This document shows, piece by piece, positions 1 through 9,761 of a stretch of DNA of 64,000 bases. This DNA comes from Hyphomonas sp. BRH_c22 (GTDB lineage Bacteria; Pseudomonadota; Alphaproteobacteria; Caulobacterales; Hyphomonadaceae). Position numbers and translations under genes: made by a program. How positions within the stretch are numbered: position 1 is the stretch's first letter; every line of letters begins with the position of its first letter. The notes under the pieces were generated by a model. It worked only from the letters and a program-made list of their open reading frames with translations. It did not search any database and had not been told where the DNA came from. Where the stretch lies: the NCBI RefSeq assembly GCF_000961795.1, contig NZ_LADU01000115.1, positions 47,682-111,681 of the forward strand, given 5' to 3'.

Positions 1-332
1 TCCATATGCGTGTCCCAGTCACCGCGCGAATGGCTTTGGGCACTGTCCTGATCAAACGCCGAGGCCGAGTTGACCAGCAGGCTGACCGGCTGGCCGAACG
101 CGGCGCACGCTACAGCTATCAGGCCCGCCGTCTCCGTTTCGCTGGCAAGGTCGGCCCGGACCAGTGCCGCACGGCCACCTGCCGCTTCGATTACCGCCCT
201 GGTTGCCTCGGCACCCTCTTTCGAATGACGGTAGTGGACAATAACTGCCCAGCCATCCTGTCCCAGCGCCTCCGCCATCGCCTTGCCAAGACGCGCGCCC
301 GCGCCTGTCACCAGGGCGACGCCGGGCGTCAT
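1..332 (-). CDS. SDR-family oxidoreductase, pteridine reductase-like (3' end cut by window edge)
   Basis: The first 110 codons of a short-chain dehydrogenase/reductase; the gene runs off the left edge. The nucleotide-binding motif TGAGARLG is at residues 9-16, and HYR at 33-35 suggests NADP(H) preference. Near residue 88 the usual NNAS motif reads NSAS followed by AFDQDS, a pattern I associate with pteridine/dihydromonapterin reductases (FolM type), but the active-site YxxxK lies outside the window, so substrate is inference. The ATG overlaps the stop of the upstream antiporter gene as ATGA, which indicates translational coupling in one operon. Confidence 0.8.
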   Translation of the reverse strand, partial: MTPGVALVTGAGARLGKAMAEALGQDGWAVIVHYRHSKEGAEATRAVIEAAGGRAALVRADLASETETAGLIAVACAAFGQPVSLLVNSASAFDQDSAQSHSRGDWDTHM

Positions 333-1318
333 GTTCCGGCCGGCTGGAACAGGCCCGAAATATCGAAGCCGTTGATCAGGCCGTAGATGTAAATGGCATA
401 GATGAGGAGGAGCAGGATCCCGACCAGGCGCCCGATGCGGGCCCTCGTCAGAATGAGCACTCCGATGATCGCCGCCGCAAAGCCCATGACCCAGTGATCA
501 TATTTCACGAATTGCGGCGCGACCTCGATCGGCCCGAAGAAGGAAATGATCCCGCCGGCCCCGAGGATGTTGAACACGTTCGAGCCGAGGACATTGCCGA
601 TCGCCACATCGGCGCGCTTGCGCAGGGCCGCCGCAACACTGGCGCCGATTTCCGGCATGGATGTGCCGACGGCCAGCAATGTCAGGCCGATCCATTCCTG
701 CGGTACATTGTAGAATTCCGCGACACCGACACCGCCTGCGATGATCAGCTGGGCCCCGAGGATCAGTCCGCCAATACCCAGCGGCACGTAAACCAGAGCG
801 CGGCTGATGCTGAGATCCGGCGCATCTTCCAGAGAGACGCCCGGATCAATGCCGTGCGCCAGGGCCCGGCGGGCGGCGAGGAATGTATAGACGCAATATC
901 CGAACAGGATCAGCACGAAGAAAATGCCGATACCGGCATGCAAGGGCATGATCGCGGTCAGGCCGATCCACAGGGCCGTTGCAAGCAGCATGGCGCCGAG
1001 CGCGCGTCCCTGCCCGCTTCCGCCTGCGACGAACGGATAGATCAATGCCGGAATGCCCAGCACGAGGAAGACATTGGCGATATTGGAGCCGACGATATTG
1101 CCAAGCGCGAGGCCTGCCCGGCCCTCGATGGCGGCGTCGAGCGACACAATCATTTCAGGCGCGGATGTGCCGAACCCGACAATGAATATGCCCGCGATCA
1201 GCGGCGAAACACCCAGGCGGCGCCCGACCGCCACCGCGCCATTCACCAGGAAATCGCCGGCGAAAGCCATGATGACAAGCCCCCCGATCAGGGCGGCAAT
1301 CAGCGTAAGTTCTGGCAT
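329..1318 (-). CDS. calcium/sodium antiporter (YrbG/CaCA family)
   Basis: A 329-residue inner-membrane cation exchanger. The two inverted alpha repeats that form the ion site are visible: GFGTSAPE at residues 48-55 followed by a GNIVGSNIANV stretch, and a second copy with VGTSMPE near residue 217 followed by GNVLGSNVFNILG. Length and about ten hydrophobic segments fit the bacterial K+-dependent Na+/Ca2+ exchanger-related proteins (YrbG). A good Shine-Dalgarno (AGGGG) precedes the ATG. It starts 15 bases after a 28-codon ORF and ends overlapping an SDR gene, so the three probably form one transcript. Confidence 0.93.
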   Translation of the reverse strand: MPELTLIAALIGGLVIMAFAGDFLVNGAVAVGRRLGVSPLIAGIFIVGFGTSAPEMIVSLDAAIEGRAGLALGNIVGSNIANVFLVLGIPALIYPFVAGGSGQGRALGAMLLATALWIGLTAIMPLHAGIGIFFVLILFGYCVYTFLAARRALAHGIDPGVSLEDAPDLSISRALVYVPLGIGGLILGAQLIIAGGVGVAEFYNVPQEWIGLTLLAVGTSMPEIGASVAAALRKRADVAIGNVLGSNVFNILGAGGIISFFGPIEVAPQFVKYDHWVMGFAAAIIGVLILTRARIGRLVGILLLLIYAIYIYGLINGFDISGLFQPAGT

Positions 1319-1333
1319 TTCGCCCCTGTGTCC

Positions 1334-1420
1334 CTAGTCGAGACGCTTGAATTCAATGAGATTCAGGATGCCGAAAACGAGCACGATCGTGCCGATGGCT
1401 ATCAGGGAGGGATGGATCAT
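1334..1420 (-). CDS. 28-residue single-pass membrane peptide (small ORF)
   Basis: A small ORF (MIHPSLIAIG... ending IEFKRLD) directly upstream of the antiporter gene, with only 15 bases between its TAG and the next ATG. It has about 20 hydrophobic residues in one block, then a charged EFKRLD tail, as expected for a tiny inner-membrane protein. The ribosome site is weak (GAGACGG, 6-7 bases upstream). I do not recognise a named family. The tidy gene spacing and membrane-like composition argue that it is translated rather than random. It could be a regulator or subunit of the antiporter, or a translational-coupling leader. Confidence 0.5.
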   Translation of the reverse strand: MIHPSLIAIGTIVLVFGILNLIEFKRLD

Positions 1421-1527
1421 TACACCGTCTCGCTTTGTTGTTCTTATGACTCAGTTTCAATTATGGCCCCGTCCTTAGCGCGCGTCGCGGCGATTGGCGA
1501 GCCTCATTCGACACGTTACGGTGCGCC

Positions 1528-2001
1528 ATGCCCAGCCTTCGTACACGCCTGTTTCAGTCATATGCCCGGCTGCGCCGCCCGATGACACTCGGCGTCCGCG
1601 CCGCCGTCGAGAACGCTGCCGGACATGTCTTTCTCGTGCGTCATACCTACGTGAAGGGCTGGTATATGCCGGGCGGTGGCATCGAGCGTGGCGAGCCGGC
1701 CATTGAGGCGTTGCGCCGTGAACTCGTGGAGGAAGGCGGCATCAACCTGACCGGCACGCCACAGCTGGTGGGCGTCTATTCAAACCATCACGTCTTCCAC
1801 AATGACCATGTCCTCCTCTACCGGATCGCACATGGCGCATGGGACGAAACGGCAGCGACGTCGTTCGGCGAAATCGCGGAAACAGCCTGGGTCGACCCGA
1901 TGCACCCGCCTAAGGACGCAACGCCCGGAACCCGGCAACGACTGGCAGAAATCTATGGCGACGCCGGCGCCAGCCCCTACTGGGCCGCCAGAACCACGTA
2001 A
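1528..2001 (+). CDS. Nudix hydrolase
   Basis: A 157-residue protein with a complete Nudix box at residues 50-72: GGIERGE, then REL, then EEGG, matching GX5EX7REUXEEXGU. It should hydrolyse a nucleoside diphosphate linked to another group; the substrate cannot be told from sequence. The ribosome site is weak. Its 3' end overlaps the 3' end of the convergent L,D-transpeptidase gene by 25 bases, so no terminator separates the two. Confidence 0.9.
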   Translation: MPSLRTRLFQSYARLRRPMTLGVRAAVENAAGHVFLVRHTYVKGWYMPGGGIERGEPAIEALRRELVEEGGINLTGTPQLVGVYSNHHVFHNDHVLLYRIAHGAWDETAATSFGEIAETAWVDPMHPPKDATPGTRQRLAEIYGDAGASPYWAARTT

Positions 2002-2735
2002 TCGCCCCGCCGCACTGATACATCGGGAACCCGGCCACTTGTCTCGAACGCGCTCCAGGCCGGCGCCAGGGCCTGCCAGAATTCCGCGTACTCGCTGGCC
2101 GCATGCAGCTGCAGGTTTTCCGGTGTCATCGGGAAAGGGAAAATGTGCACAGGCACAGACCCCTGCCCCCCTGTGAAGGCCGCCTGCATCAGGGTCCAGA
2201 TCTCCTCAATGCCCGCATCGGTCATGGCAAAGCATCCGATCGAAACGCACGCCCCATGCACCATGAGGAAGCTGCCCGTGCGGTCGCGCGCGCGGTCATA
2301 GGCATTGGGAAAGCCCAGATTGAATGACAGGTGATAGGTGGAAGCCGGGTTCATGGCTGCAGGACCGACCGTATAGAACCCCTCCGGCGCCTGCCCGTCC
2401 CCCTCCTTCACCTTGGGTCCAGGCCTGCCGGAAACACTGCACACCGGCCATGTGCGGAACGCGCGGAAGGTCCCGTCTTCGGCGCCAACGAAGGCGGTCA
2501 GTTCCGCAGGCGCCTTGGTTATCCGCAGATAGACCGGCTGGCCGAGGGTGAGGCCTGCAGCCTTCATGTCCGTTTCAAGCGATGGCGCATTGCGCGCATA
2601 GGCGCCATCGGACCGCGGTGTTCGCGGCATTTCGTCGGCCCCGGCAAAGGCGAACAGGGCAGGAAGACAAAGAAACAGAAGCGCCGCCAGTATGAAGGCG
2701 AGAAACTTGATCTCGGAGGGCATACGCTTTTTCAT
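1977..2735 (-). CDS. L,D-transpeptidase, YafK/YkuD family
   Basis: A 252-residue secreted peptidoglycan enzyme. An N-terminal basic stretch and hydrophobic segment (residues about 10-32) form a signal peptide or anchor. The YkuD catalytic motif HGxxxSxGCF is present at residues 160-169, giving His160 and nucleophile Cys168. The MTDAGIEEIW stretch that follows the motif is typical of the YafK subgroup, which acts on meso-diaminopimelate cross-links or on linkage of proteins to peptidoglycan. Acts in the periplasm. It converges with, and overlaps, the neighbouring Nudix gene. Confidence 0.9.
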   Translation of the reverse strand: MKKRMPSEIKFLAFILAALLFLCLPALFAFAGADEMPRTPRSDGAYARNAPSLETDMKAAGLTLGQPVYLRITKAPAELTAFVGAEDGTFRAFRTWPVCSVSGRPGPKVKEGDGQAPEGFYTVGPAAMNPASTYHLSFNLGFPNAYDRARDRTGSFLMVHGACVSIGCFAMTDAGIEEIWTLMQAAFTGGQGSVPVHIFPFPMTPENLQLHAASEYAEFWQALAPAWSAFETSGRVPDVSVRRGDYVVLAAQ

Positions 2736-2823
2736 CTGCCCAGCATTCCGGTCCGAATAAGGCCGATAGCGGGCTGAATGCTGACCGTGTAGCGAAATCT
2801 GCGCCTCAATCCTGCCTTGGGTG

Positions 2824-2853
2824 TTAACGCGCCATTAAGAGGCTCGGTTTAGG
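2824..2853 (+). promoter_or_regulatory. candidate promoter of the 2859-2993 small RNA
   Basis: TTAACG at 2824-2829 and TTTAGG at 2848-2853 are separated by 18 bases. Initiation about seven bases downstream would place the 5' end just before the first hairpin of the putative RNA. The match to consensus is only moderate. Confidence 0.35.
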
Positions 2854-2858
2854 CTCGG

Positions 2859-2993
2859 CTGCATGGCTGGTTGCTTCCCCTCCCGGCCATGCGTGAATGA
2901 CCCTATTGCAGGCAATCCGGACCTTCCCTTGTCCGGAACGCCAATCAGGCAAGTTGGACGTCGGCTTTCTTCCCCTTGGGCCGGCGTCCTTTT
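2859..2993 (+). ncRNA. candidate small RNA: three hairpins with C-rich loops plus terminator
   Basis: The gap between two minus-strand genes contains three consecutive stem-loops readable on the plus strand. Hairpin 1 pairs 2861-2870 with 2883-2892 (10 bp, one G-U) around the loop TTGCTTCCCCTC. Hairpin 2 pairs 2916-2922 with 2931-2937 (7 bp) around CTTCCCTT and can be extended by GGC/GCC. Hairpin 3 pairs 2956-2965 with 2980-2989 (10 bp) around TTTCTTCCCCTTGG and is followed by TTTTGCTT, so it is an intrinsic terminator. All three loops carry CUUCCC-like sequence, complementary to Shine-Dalgarno sites, a design known in alphaproteobacterial trans-acting RNAs. No convincing ORF lies here. Expression is inference. 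Confidence 0.6.
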
Positions 2994-3009
2994 GCTTCTG
3001 CAATCGGCT

Positions 3010-3666
3010 TCAGCCCCGGGCCGCGCGGATATAGCGCCAGCCCGTCAGCAGCGACAGGGCCGCGGCCACCCACAACATGCCCACCAGAAGGAATGCGCCG
3101 ATGCTGAAAAAGAGCGGCACTGATCCGGCGGCGTCAACGGCTATATCAGCCGGCGCAAAGGCCAGCGGCAGCATCAGGCCAATGATCGCCACCATTTCAA
3201 ACCCGGTTTTCCATTTGGCGAGGTCCGACGGGTTCACCACGGCCTTGCCTGCGGACGTCGTGCGCAACCATGTCATGAAAACGTCCCGTGCAATGATTGC
3301 AGCAGCCGGCAGATAGATGAACCAGGTCTTGAACACCATTGCGAGGCCAAGCAGGGCGGCGCCAACCAGCAACTTGTCGGCAATCGGATCAAGCCATACG
3401 CCAAACCGGCTCTGCGCCTTCAGTTTCCGCGCAAGATAGCCATCGAGGAAATCAGTCAGCGCACCTGACAGGAACCCCAGCAGCGCAAACTGGTGCCAAA
3501 GCTGTTGCATGATGTTCTGGCGCAAGACCTCGTCAGCCACCGCGTCGTGTCCTGCCGCCGCAACGGACTGGCCGGCCAGTTCGGCGTTCCAGATTCCCCA
3601 CAGGACAAGGCCCGCAAAAACACAGCGGGCGATCGTCAACGCATTGGGAATCCATTTGAAACTCAT
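3010..3666 (-). CDS. pgsA: CDP-alcohol phosphatidyltransferase, PgsA-like
   Basis: Integral membrane enzyme that condenses CDP-diacylglycerol with glycerol-3-phosphate, the committed step to phosphatidylglycerol. The family signature DG-x2-AR-x8-G-x3-D-x3-D is intact (LTDFLDGYLAR, then GVWLDPIADKL), and several membrane segments follow. I chose the start giving MSFKWIPNALT (218 residues), because PgsA proteins begin close to this IPNxLT motif; a longer frame to 3714 is open but resembles no family member. No clear Shine-Dalgarno precedes either start. The insertion between the first membrane segment and the catalytic motif is somewhat longer than in E. coli PgsA. Confidence 0.88.
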   Translation of the reverse strand: MSFKWIPNALTIARCVFAGLVLWGIWNAELAGQSVAAAGHDAVADEVLRQNIMQQLWHQFALLGFLSGALTDFLDGYLARKLKAQSRFGVWLDPIADKLLVGAALLGLAMVFKTWFIYLPAAAIIARDVFMTWLRTTSAGKAVVNPSDLAKWKTGFEMVAIIGLMLPLAFAPADIAVDAAGSVPLFFSIGAFLLVGMLWVAAALSLLTGWRYIRAARG

Positions 3667-3759
3667 GGCGACCATGTGCCAGTGCTGGCGCACGGGGGCA
3701 ATGGGGCATGGCATGGGGTGTTCGCTCAGCGCCGCTGGAAACCCGGGCCATTTCGCATG

Positions 3760-5256
3760 TCAGCCCTGGCTGAAAGTCCGGAACACCAGGAAGATTGCCG
3801 CAGAGAGCCCGCCTGCAGCAGGCACGGTCACCAGCCAGGCCGCGATAATCGTCATGAAGTGATGGCGGCGCACGAGGCGGCGGTAGCGCGGCTGATCATT
3901 GCTTGGCGCAGATTCGCGATCCGGATTGCGCGGATTGCGCGCCATATAATCGCGGCGGCGCCTGGAATTGGCCGTGTACCATTCCCGGAAAAAGCCGACG
4001 CCGAACACCGCACCAACGGCAATATGCGTCGAACTGACGGGCAGTCCGAGGGCCGAAGCGACGATCACGGTGATGGCGGCCGACAGCGCCACACAGAATG
4101 CACGCATCGGATTCAGCTTGGTGATCTGGTCACCCACCATGCGGATCAGCTTGGGGCCAAACATGATGAGGCCGAACGAAATGCCCAGCGCGCCGATCGC
4201 CATCACCCAGAGCGGGATACCCACTTTGGCCGCCACTGCGCCCGATTGCGCGGTCGACACGATGGCCGCAAGCGGGCCGATGGCATTGGCAACGTCATTG
4301 GCACCGTGCGCAAAAGACAAAAGCGCCGCAGAGAAGATCAGCGGCAGCTTGAACAGATCCCGCAGGGACTTGTTGCGGTTTTCCATGCCTTCCGACTGGC
4401 GCTTGATCAGGGGGCTCGATACCAGCCATGCCAGCACCGCCATGGCCAGGCCTATCAGGCCTGCCTGCTGCAGGTTAATGTCCATGATGTGTTTCAGGCC
4501 CTTGGTCGCCAGATAGGTCGCGAAGGCCCCCGTCATGATGGCGACCAGCAGCGGCACCCAGCGCCGGGCTGCGGCAATCTTGTCGTCCTGGTAGATGATC
4601 GCGGTCTTGATGAAAGCCAGGAAACCGGCGGCAATGATGCCGCCGAGAATTGGAGAGATCACCCAGCTGGCCGCAATCTGGCTCATGGTCGGCCAGTTGA
4701 CGGCGGCAAAGCCGGCAGCGGCGATCCCTGCCCCCGCCACGCCACCGACGATGGAGTGCGTGGTCGATACGGGCGCGCCGACAATCGTCGCAAGATTGAT
4801 CCACAGCGCGGCGGCGATCAGCGCCGACATCATCAACAGGATGAAGGTTCCGGAATCAGACAGGCCCGATGGATCAATGATCCCTTTCGACACCGTGCCG
4901 ACCACGTCACCGCCCGCGATCAGCGCGCCGGCGCTTTCGCACACGGCCGCGATGGCCAGTGCCCCCACCATCGACAGGGCCTTCGACCCCACAGCCGGGG
5001 CCACATTGTTCGCCACATCATTGGCGCCGATATTCAGTGCCATATAGGCGCCGATCGCGGCGGCAATCACGATGATAAAGGATTCGGGCGCACTGCCTGT
5101 CACGGTCGTCGCGAACACGGCACATACTGCAATGAAGACCAGCGCCAGGCCAGGCATCAGCAGCGAGCGGGAGAGTGATTGCGATGCCTGTTCGATCTGA
5201 CCGACCTTCGAAAGGTCCTTGTCGAGGGTCGGTTTCATTCCGCTGGATTGAGGCAT
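3760..5256 (-). CDS. pit: inorganic phosphate transporter, PiT family
   Basis: A 498-residue membrane permease for low-affinity metal-phosphate/H+ or Na+ symport. Both PiT repeats are visible: GANDVANNVAPAVGS in the N-terminal half and GANDVANAIGPLAAI in the C-terminal half, with about ten hydrophobic segments. The start is supported by GCAGGAAC just upstream of the ATG. A charged loop of about 40 residues (RQSEGMENRNKS) separates the halves, and the last membrane helix ends at the C terminus. It lies 93 bases upstream of pgsA on the same strand. A single CTGTCAT half-site of a Pho box occurs upstream, too little to claim PhoB control. Confidence 0.93.
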   Translation of the reverse strand: MPQSSGMKPTLDKDLSKVGQIEQASQSLSRSLLMPGLALVFIAVCAVFATTVTGSAPESFIIVIAAAIGAYMALNIGANDVANNVAPAVGSKALSMVGALAIAAVCESAGALIAGGDVVGTVSKGIIDPSGLSDSGTFILLMMSALIAAALWINLATIVGAPVSTTHSIVGGVAGAGIAAAGFAAVNWPTMSQIAASWVISPILGGIIAAGFLAFIKTAIIYQDDKIAAARRWVPLLVAIMTGAFATYLATKGLKHIMDINLQQAGLIGLAMAVLAWLVSSPLIKRQSEGMENRNKSLRDLFKLPLIFSAALLSFAHGANDVANAIGPLAAIVSTAQSGAVAAKVGIPLWVMAIGALGISFGLIMFGPKLIRMVGDQITKLNPMRAFCVALSAAITVIVASALGLPVSSTHIAVGAVFGVGFFREWYTANSRRRRDYMARNPRNPDRESAPSNDQPRYRRLVRRHHFMTIIAAWLVTVPAAGGLSAAIFLVFRTFSQG

Positions 5257-5386
5257 GTTCCTGCTGTTCCCGTCTTCCGTTGCCGCGATGAGCCGGGCGT
5301 TAGCACGGCTTTTCGCGGCATGACAGGATTCGCGTCTCTATTTTGGGATGCTCAGCTGTATTTATGTGTCGATTCTTGCGCACCCG

Positions 5387-5860
5387 TCAGGGCGCGAACT
5401 TCCGCAGCAAGGCACTCAGTTCCGGTGCCCGGACCCTGCTTGCCGCCTCGTCAGGCGAAAACCATCCGAGTTCGCGCTCGCCCGATTCGGGGTAATCCGG
5501 TGCGAGCTCTCTGACTTCCAGTGCGTAAACGGTCGCCTCGCATTCCATCCGCACGCCGCAGCCAATTGCCTTGTCATAGTGGAACCGCCCGACCGGCTCG
5601 GCCTGCAGTCTTCCGCGCGCGCCAGCCTCCTCATAGGCTTCGACTGCGGCCATGTCAGGGTCAGGCCTGCCGATCTCTGGCCAGCCCTTCGGCACCATCC
5701 ATTGACCGCTTCCCCGGGTCGTCACCAGCAGGACCTCATGCCCCTCTCCCGCACGGCGCCAGCATAGCGCAGCCACCTGATGCGCGCAGGGCGGACGCAG
5801 CCATGCGCCCGTCACAAAGTCGGAAACTTCTCGTTTTAGACTGTTTATTGTATCTTTCAT
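5387..5860 (-). CDS. Nudix hydrolase, DIPP-like, with variant Nudix box
   Basis: A 157-residue Nudix protein. The region GQWMVPKGWPE and the AA(x)EAYEEAG core resemble the diphosphoinositol-polyphosphate/diadenosine-polyphosphate type common in alphaproteobacteria. The Nudix box departs from consensus: the Arg of the REUxEE helix is absent (VEAYEEAG), and the preceding Glu is replaced within RPDPD. The two Glu residues that bind metal are kept, so activity remains possible. I take MKDTINSLKREV as the start; an earlier in-frame ATG at 5905 adds 15 residues unlike the family. It lies 93 bases downstream of uvrC. Confidence 0.83.
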   Translation of the reverse strand: MKDTINSLKREVSDFVTGAWLRPPCAHQVAALCWRRAGEGHEVLLVTTRGSGQWMVPKGWPEIGRPDPDMAAVEAYEEAGARGRLQAEPVGRFHYDKAIGCGVRMECEATVYALEVRELAPDYPESGERELGWFSPDEAASRVRAPELSALLRKFAP

Positions 5861-5953
5861 GACATTATCGTGACGGAGTTTGCTGCACGCGGCAATAGCA
5901 GGCATGCATCATTACTCGCTTGTAAGGCGAGTATCCAGGGCAGCCCGCCTGCA

Positions 5954-7828
5954 TCAACCGCTGTGGAAATGCCCGTATATGCGCTCCGCCAGGGACTCGT
6001 TGACGCCCTCGACCGCCATCAGGTCGGCGACCTTGGCGCGCGAGACGCCCCGTGCCGATCCGAAATACTGGAGCAATGCCTTCTTCCGGGCCGGCCCGAT
6101 CCCTTCGATCTCGTCGAGCGGAGAGCGGACAATGTCGGCTGACCGCCTGGCCCGGTGTGCGCCAATCGCCCATCGGTGCGCTTCATCCCTCAGGCGCTGG
6201 AGATAATAAAGGACAGGCGCCGTCTCCGGCAGTTTGAACGGCGCGCGGCCTGGCCGGAAGAATTGCTCACGTCCGGCATTGCGGTCCACACCCTTGGCAA
6301 TCGAGACCAGGTTCACATCCTCCGGGCCAAGGCCAAGGTCCGCCAGCGCCTCCAGAACGGCATTCAACTGTCCCAGCCCGCCATCAATGAGAACCAGGTC
6401 CGGCCAGTTGCGGTCATTGCCGACCGCCTTCTCTTTCAGGCCCCGTGCAAACCGGCGCCGCATCACTTCGCGCATCATGCCGTAATCATCACCCGGTTCG
6501 ATGGTCAGATCCTTGATGTTGAACTTGCGATAGGCGGTCTTGATGAACCCGTCCGGTCCGGCCACCACCATGCCGCCCACGGCATTTGTGCCCTGTATGT
6601 GCGAGTTGTCGTAGATCTCGATGCGCTGCGGCGGCGCGTCCAGTTCGAACACTTTGGCCACCTCGTCGAGCAGCCGCGTCTGGCTTGCCGTCTCGGCCAG
6701 CTTGCGCGTCACTGCCTCGGTCGCATTGCGTTCGGCCTGGGTGACAAGGTCCCGCTTCGATCCGCGTTCAGGCCTGCGTATCTCGATCCGCCGGTCCACT
6801 TTCAGTTCCAGCGCCTCGCCGATCAGGCGCGCCTGTTCGGGCATCTCGTTGACGAGGATCAGTTTAGGCGGCGGGCGCTTGTCATAGAATTGTACCAGAA
6901 AGGCCGCGAGCACTTCCTCCACCGTCTGGTCACTGTCATGGCGCGGATAATGCGCCGTCGCGCCCCAGTTCTGCCCGGCCCGGATGAAGAACACCTGCAC
7001 GCAGGAAACGCCCCCCTCCATCGCAATGGCGAATATGTCCGCCTCTTCCAGCCCGTCCGGGTTCACGTCCTGCGTCGCGCGCACATGCGCCAGCGCGCGG
7101 ATCCGGTCGCGCAGCCGCGCCGCTGTCTCGAATTCCATCGCCTCGGCCGCGGCGTCCATCTCGGTGGCCAGCCGCTTTTGCAGGTCGGCCCCCTTCCCGC
7201 GCAGGAAATCGGCCGCCTCATCGGCCAGTTCGGTATAATCCTCCGTCGAGATCAGCCCCACGCATGGCGCCGAACAGCGCTTGATCTGGTGCAGCATGCA
7301 GGGCCTTGTGCGCGCATTGAATACGCTGTCCTCGCATGTGCGCAGCAGGAAAGCCTTCTGCAGCGTGTCCAGTGTCTGCATCACCGCCCCGGCGCTGGCG
7401 AACGGGCCGAAATAATCGCCCTCATTGTGCTTGGCGCCGCGATATTTCTTGATCTGCGGCGCCGGATGATTTCGCCGGATCAGGATATAGGGAAACGACT
7501 TGTCGTCGCGCAGCAGCACGTTGAAGCGCGGCTTCAGGCTCTTGATCAGGCTCGCTTCCAGCAGCAGCGCCTCGGTCTCGCTTTCGGTGACGACGAATTC
7601 CATTCGCCGCGTCATCGAGATCATCCGCGCGATGCGCTGCGTATGCCCGCCAAGGCGCGTATAGTTTGACACCCGCGCCTTCAGGTCACGTGCCTTGCCA
7701 ACATACAGCACCTCGCCCCCATCGCCGAACATGCGATAGACACCGGGGCGGCCGGGCAGCCGTCTCAGATTGTCCTTGATGACATCCACGCCGCGAAGCG
7801 TGGGTGCGCCATTGTCCTGCGATTCCAT
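5954..7828 (-). CDS. uvrC: excinuclease ABC subunit C
   Basis: A 624-residue UvrC, normal length. Order of parts: the GIY-YIG nuclease for the 3' cut near residues 25-105 (GVYRMF, VLYVGKA), a Cys-rich [10 protein letters not shown] segment, the UVR motif near 205-240 that binds UvrB, the RNase H-like domain for the 5' cut (IEIYDNSH, then [10 protein letters not shown]), and a C-terminal helix-hairpin-helix DNA-binding region ([13 protein letters not shown]). It acts in nucleotide excision repair in the cytoplasm. A gene for a small membrane protein lies 39 bases upstream. No alphaproteobacterial SOS box (GTTC-N7-GTTC) is visible just upstream. Confidence 0.98.
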   Translation of the reverse strand: MESQDNGAPTLRGVDVIKDNLRRLPGRPGVYRMFGDGGEVLYVGKARDLKARVSNYTRLGGHTQRIARMISMTRRMEFVVTESETEALLLEASLIKSLKPRFNVLLRDDKSFPYILIRRNHPAPQIKKYRGAKHNEGDYFGPFASAGAVMQTLDTLQKAFLLRTCEDSVFNARTRPCMLHQIKRCSAPCVGLISTEDYTELADEAADFLRGKGADLQKRLATEMDAAAEAMEFETAARLRDRIRALAHVRATQDVNPDGLEEADIFAIAMEGGVSCVQVFFIRAGQNWGATAHYPRHDSDQTVEEVLAAFLVQFYDKRPPPKLILVNEMPEQARLIGEALELKVDRRIEIRRPERGSKRDLVTQAERNATEAVTRKLAETASQTRLLDEVAKVFELDAPPQRIEIYDNSHIQGTNAVGGMVVAGPDGFIKTAYRKFNIKDLTIEPGDDYGMMREVMRRRFARGLKEKAVGNDRNWPDLVLIDGGLGQLNAVLEALADLGLGPEDVNLVSIAKGVDRNAGREQFFRPGRAPFKLPETAPVLYYLQRLRDEAHRWAIGAHRARRSADIVRSPLDEIEGIGPARKKALLQYFGSARGVSRAKVADLMAVEGVNESLAERIYGHFHSG

Positions 7829-7867
7829 GGTTCCACAGATAGCGCCTGCGTGCCCGGCTTGCGAGAC

Positions 7868-8182
7868 CTAGAACAGCTTCCGCAGCAGAAGGTCGACATT
7901 CAGGCTGGAATCAAAGGCCATCCCGATGCCGAACGCGAAGATCATGACGATGATCAGGGCATAGGTGAATTGCGGTCCGGATTTGGTTTCGCGCCGGGGC
8001 TGCCGCCGCGGCCGCACCATCAGGCACATCAGGATCAGGATGAACACGCAGAGGCCGGCGATACGCTCGGCATCGCTGAGACGAGAGGTCCAGATCGAGA
8101 AGTCGTGCGCGCCGTGGCGCGCCTGGCTGACGATTAGGTTCCAGATCTTGTCGATCGGAATGACGTCGGACGAAGCGACCAT
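7868..8182 (-). CDS. hypothetical two-helix membrane protein
   Basis: A 104-residue protein I do not recognise. It has a soluble N-terminal part and two hydrophobic helices (IAGLCVFILILMCLMV near residue 45 and ALIIVMIFAFGIGMAF near 78) joined by a basic loop, RPRRQPRRETK. By the positive-inside rule that loop would face the cytoplasm. The start was set at MVASSDVIP, which has GAGG four bases upstream; the frame is open to 8296 but the extra residues look unrelated. It is immediately upstream of uvrC on the same strand, so they may be cotranscribed. No function is claimed. Confidence 0.6.
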   Translation of the reverse strand: MVASSDVIPIDKIWNLIVSQARHGAHDFSIWTSRLSDAERIAGLCVFILILMCLMVRPRRQPRRETKSGPQFTYALIIVMIFAFGIGMAFDSSLNVDLLLRKLF

Positions 8183-8450
8183 GGCCTCATTGCTTTCCTT
8201 CAAGTCGCGCGCGGACGCGAAAGACCCGTGCGTGACATTGGATAATCGCACTCTTGGTTGAAAACCTGATAAACATATCCGGTAAAATTGATCCAATTGG
8301 CAAAATTACACAGCAATGTCGGCTCACGAGGCAAGGCCCTGCGTCTCGCCGCCGCATCACGCCGTATTGGGGAAAAGCTTGCCCCGAAGTCCCACGCAGA
8401 CTATGGCCAAGCGACCCAGGAAATCTCCATCGCCACGACGGGAAACATAG

Positions 8451-9665
<1,215 letters not shown>

Positions 9666-9761
9666 ATTTTTTCTATATCTTTATAACGGCGTATCGATTG
9701 GCGCAGGCTGGATCGAATACCCACCTGTTGCGTATAAGAACCAGGCTAACAGGAGAAAATC

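Noticed and set aside
3493..5178. A 561-codon plus-strand frame opposite pgsA and the phosphate transporter.
   Set aside because: His/Arg/Gln/Asp-rich, no recognisable motif, antisense to two certain genes.
5257..5386. A Pho box before the PiT transporter.
   Set aside because: Only one CTGTCAT half-site without a partner at 11 bases.
6155..7669. A 504-codon plus-strand frame opposite uvrC.
   Set aside because: Antisense shadow of uvrC with a low-complexity Arg/His/Gln-rich product.
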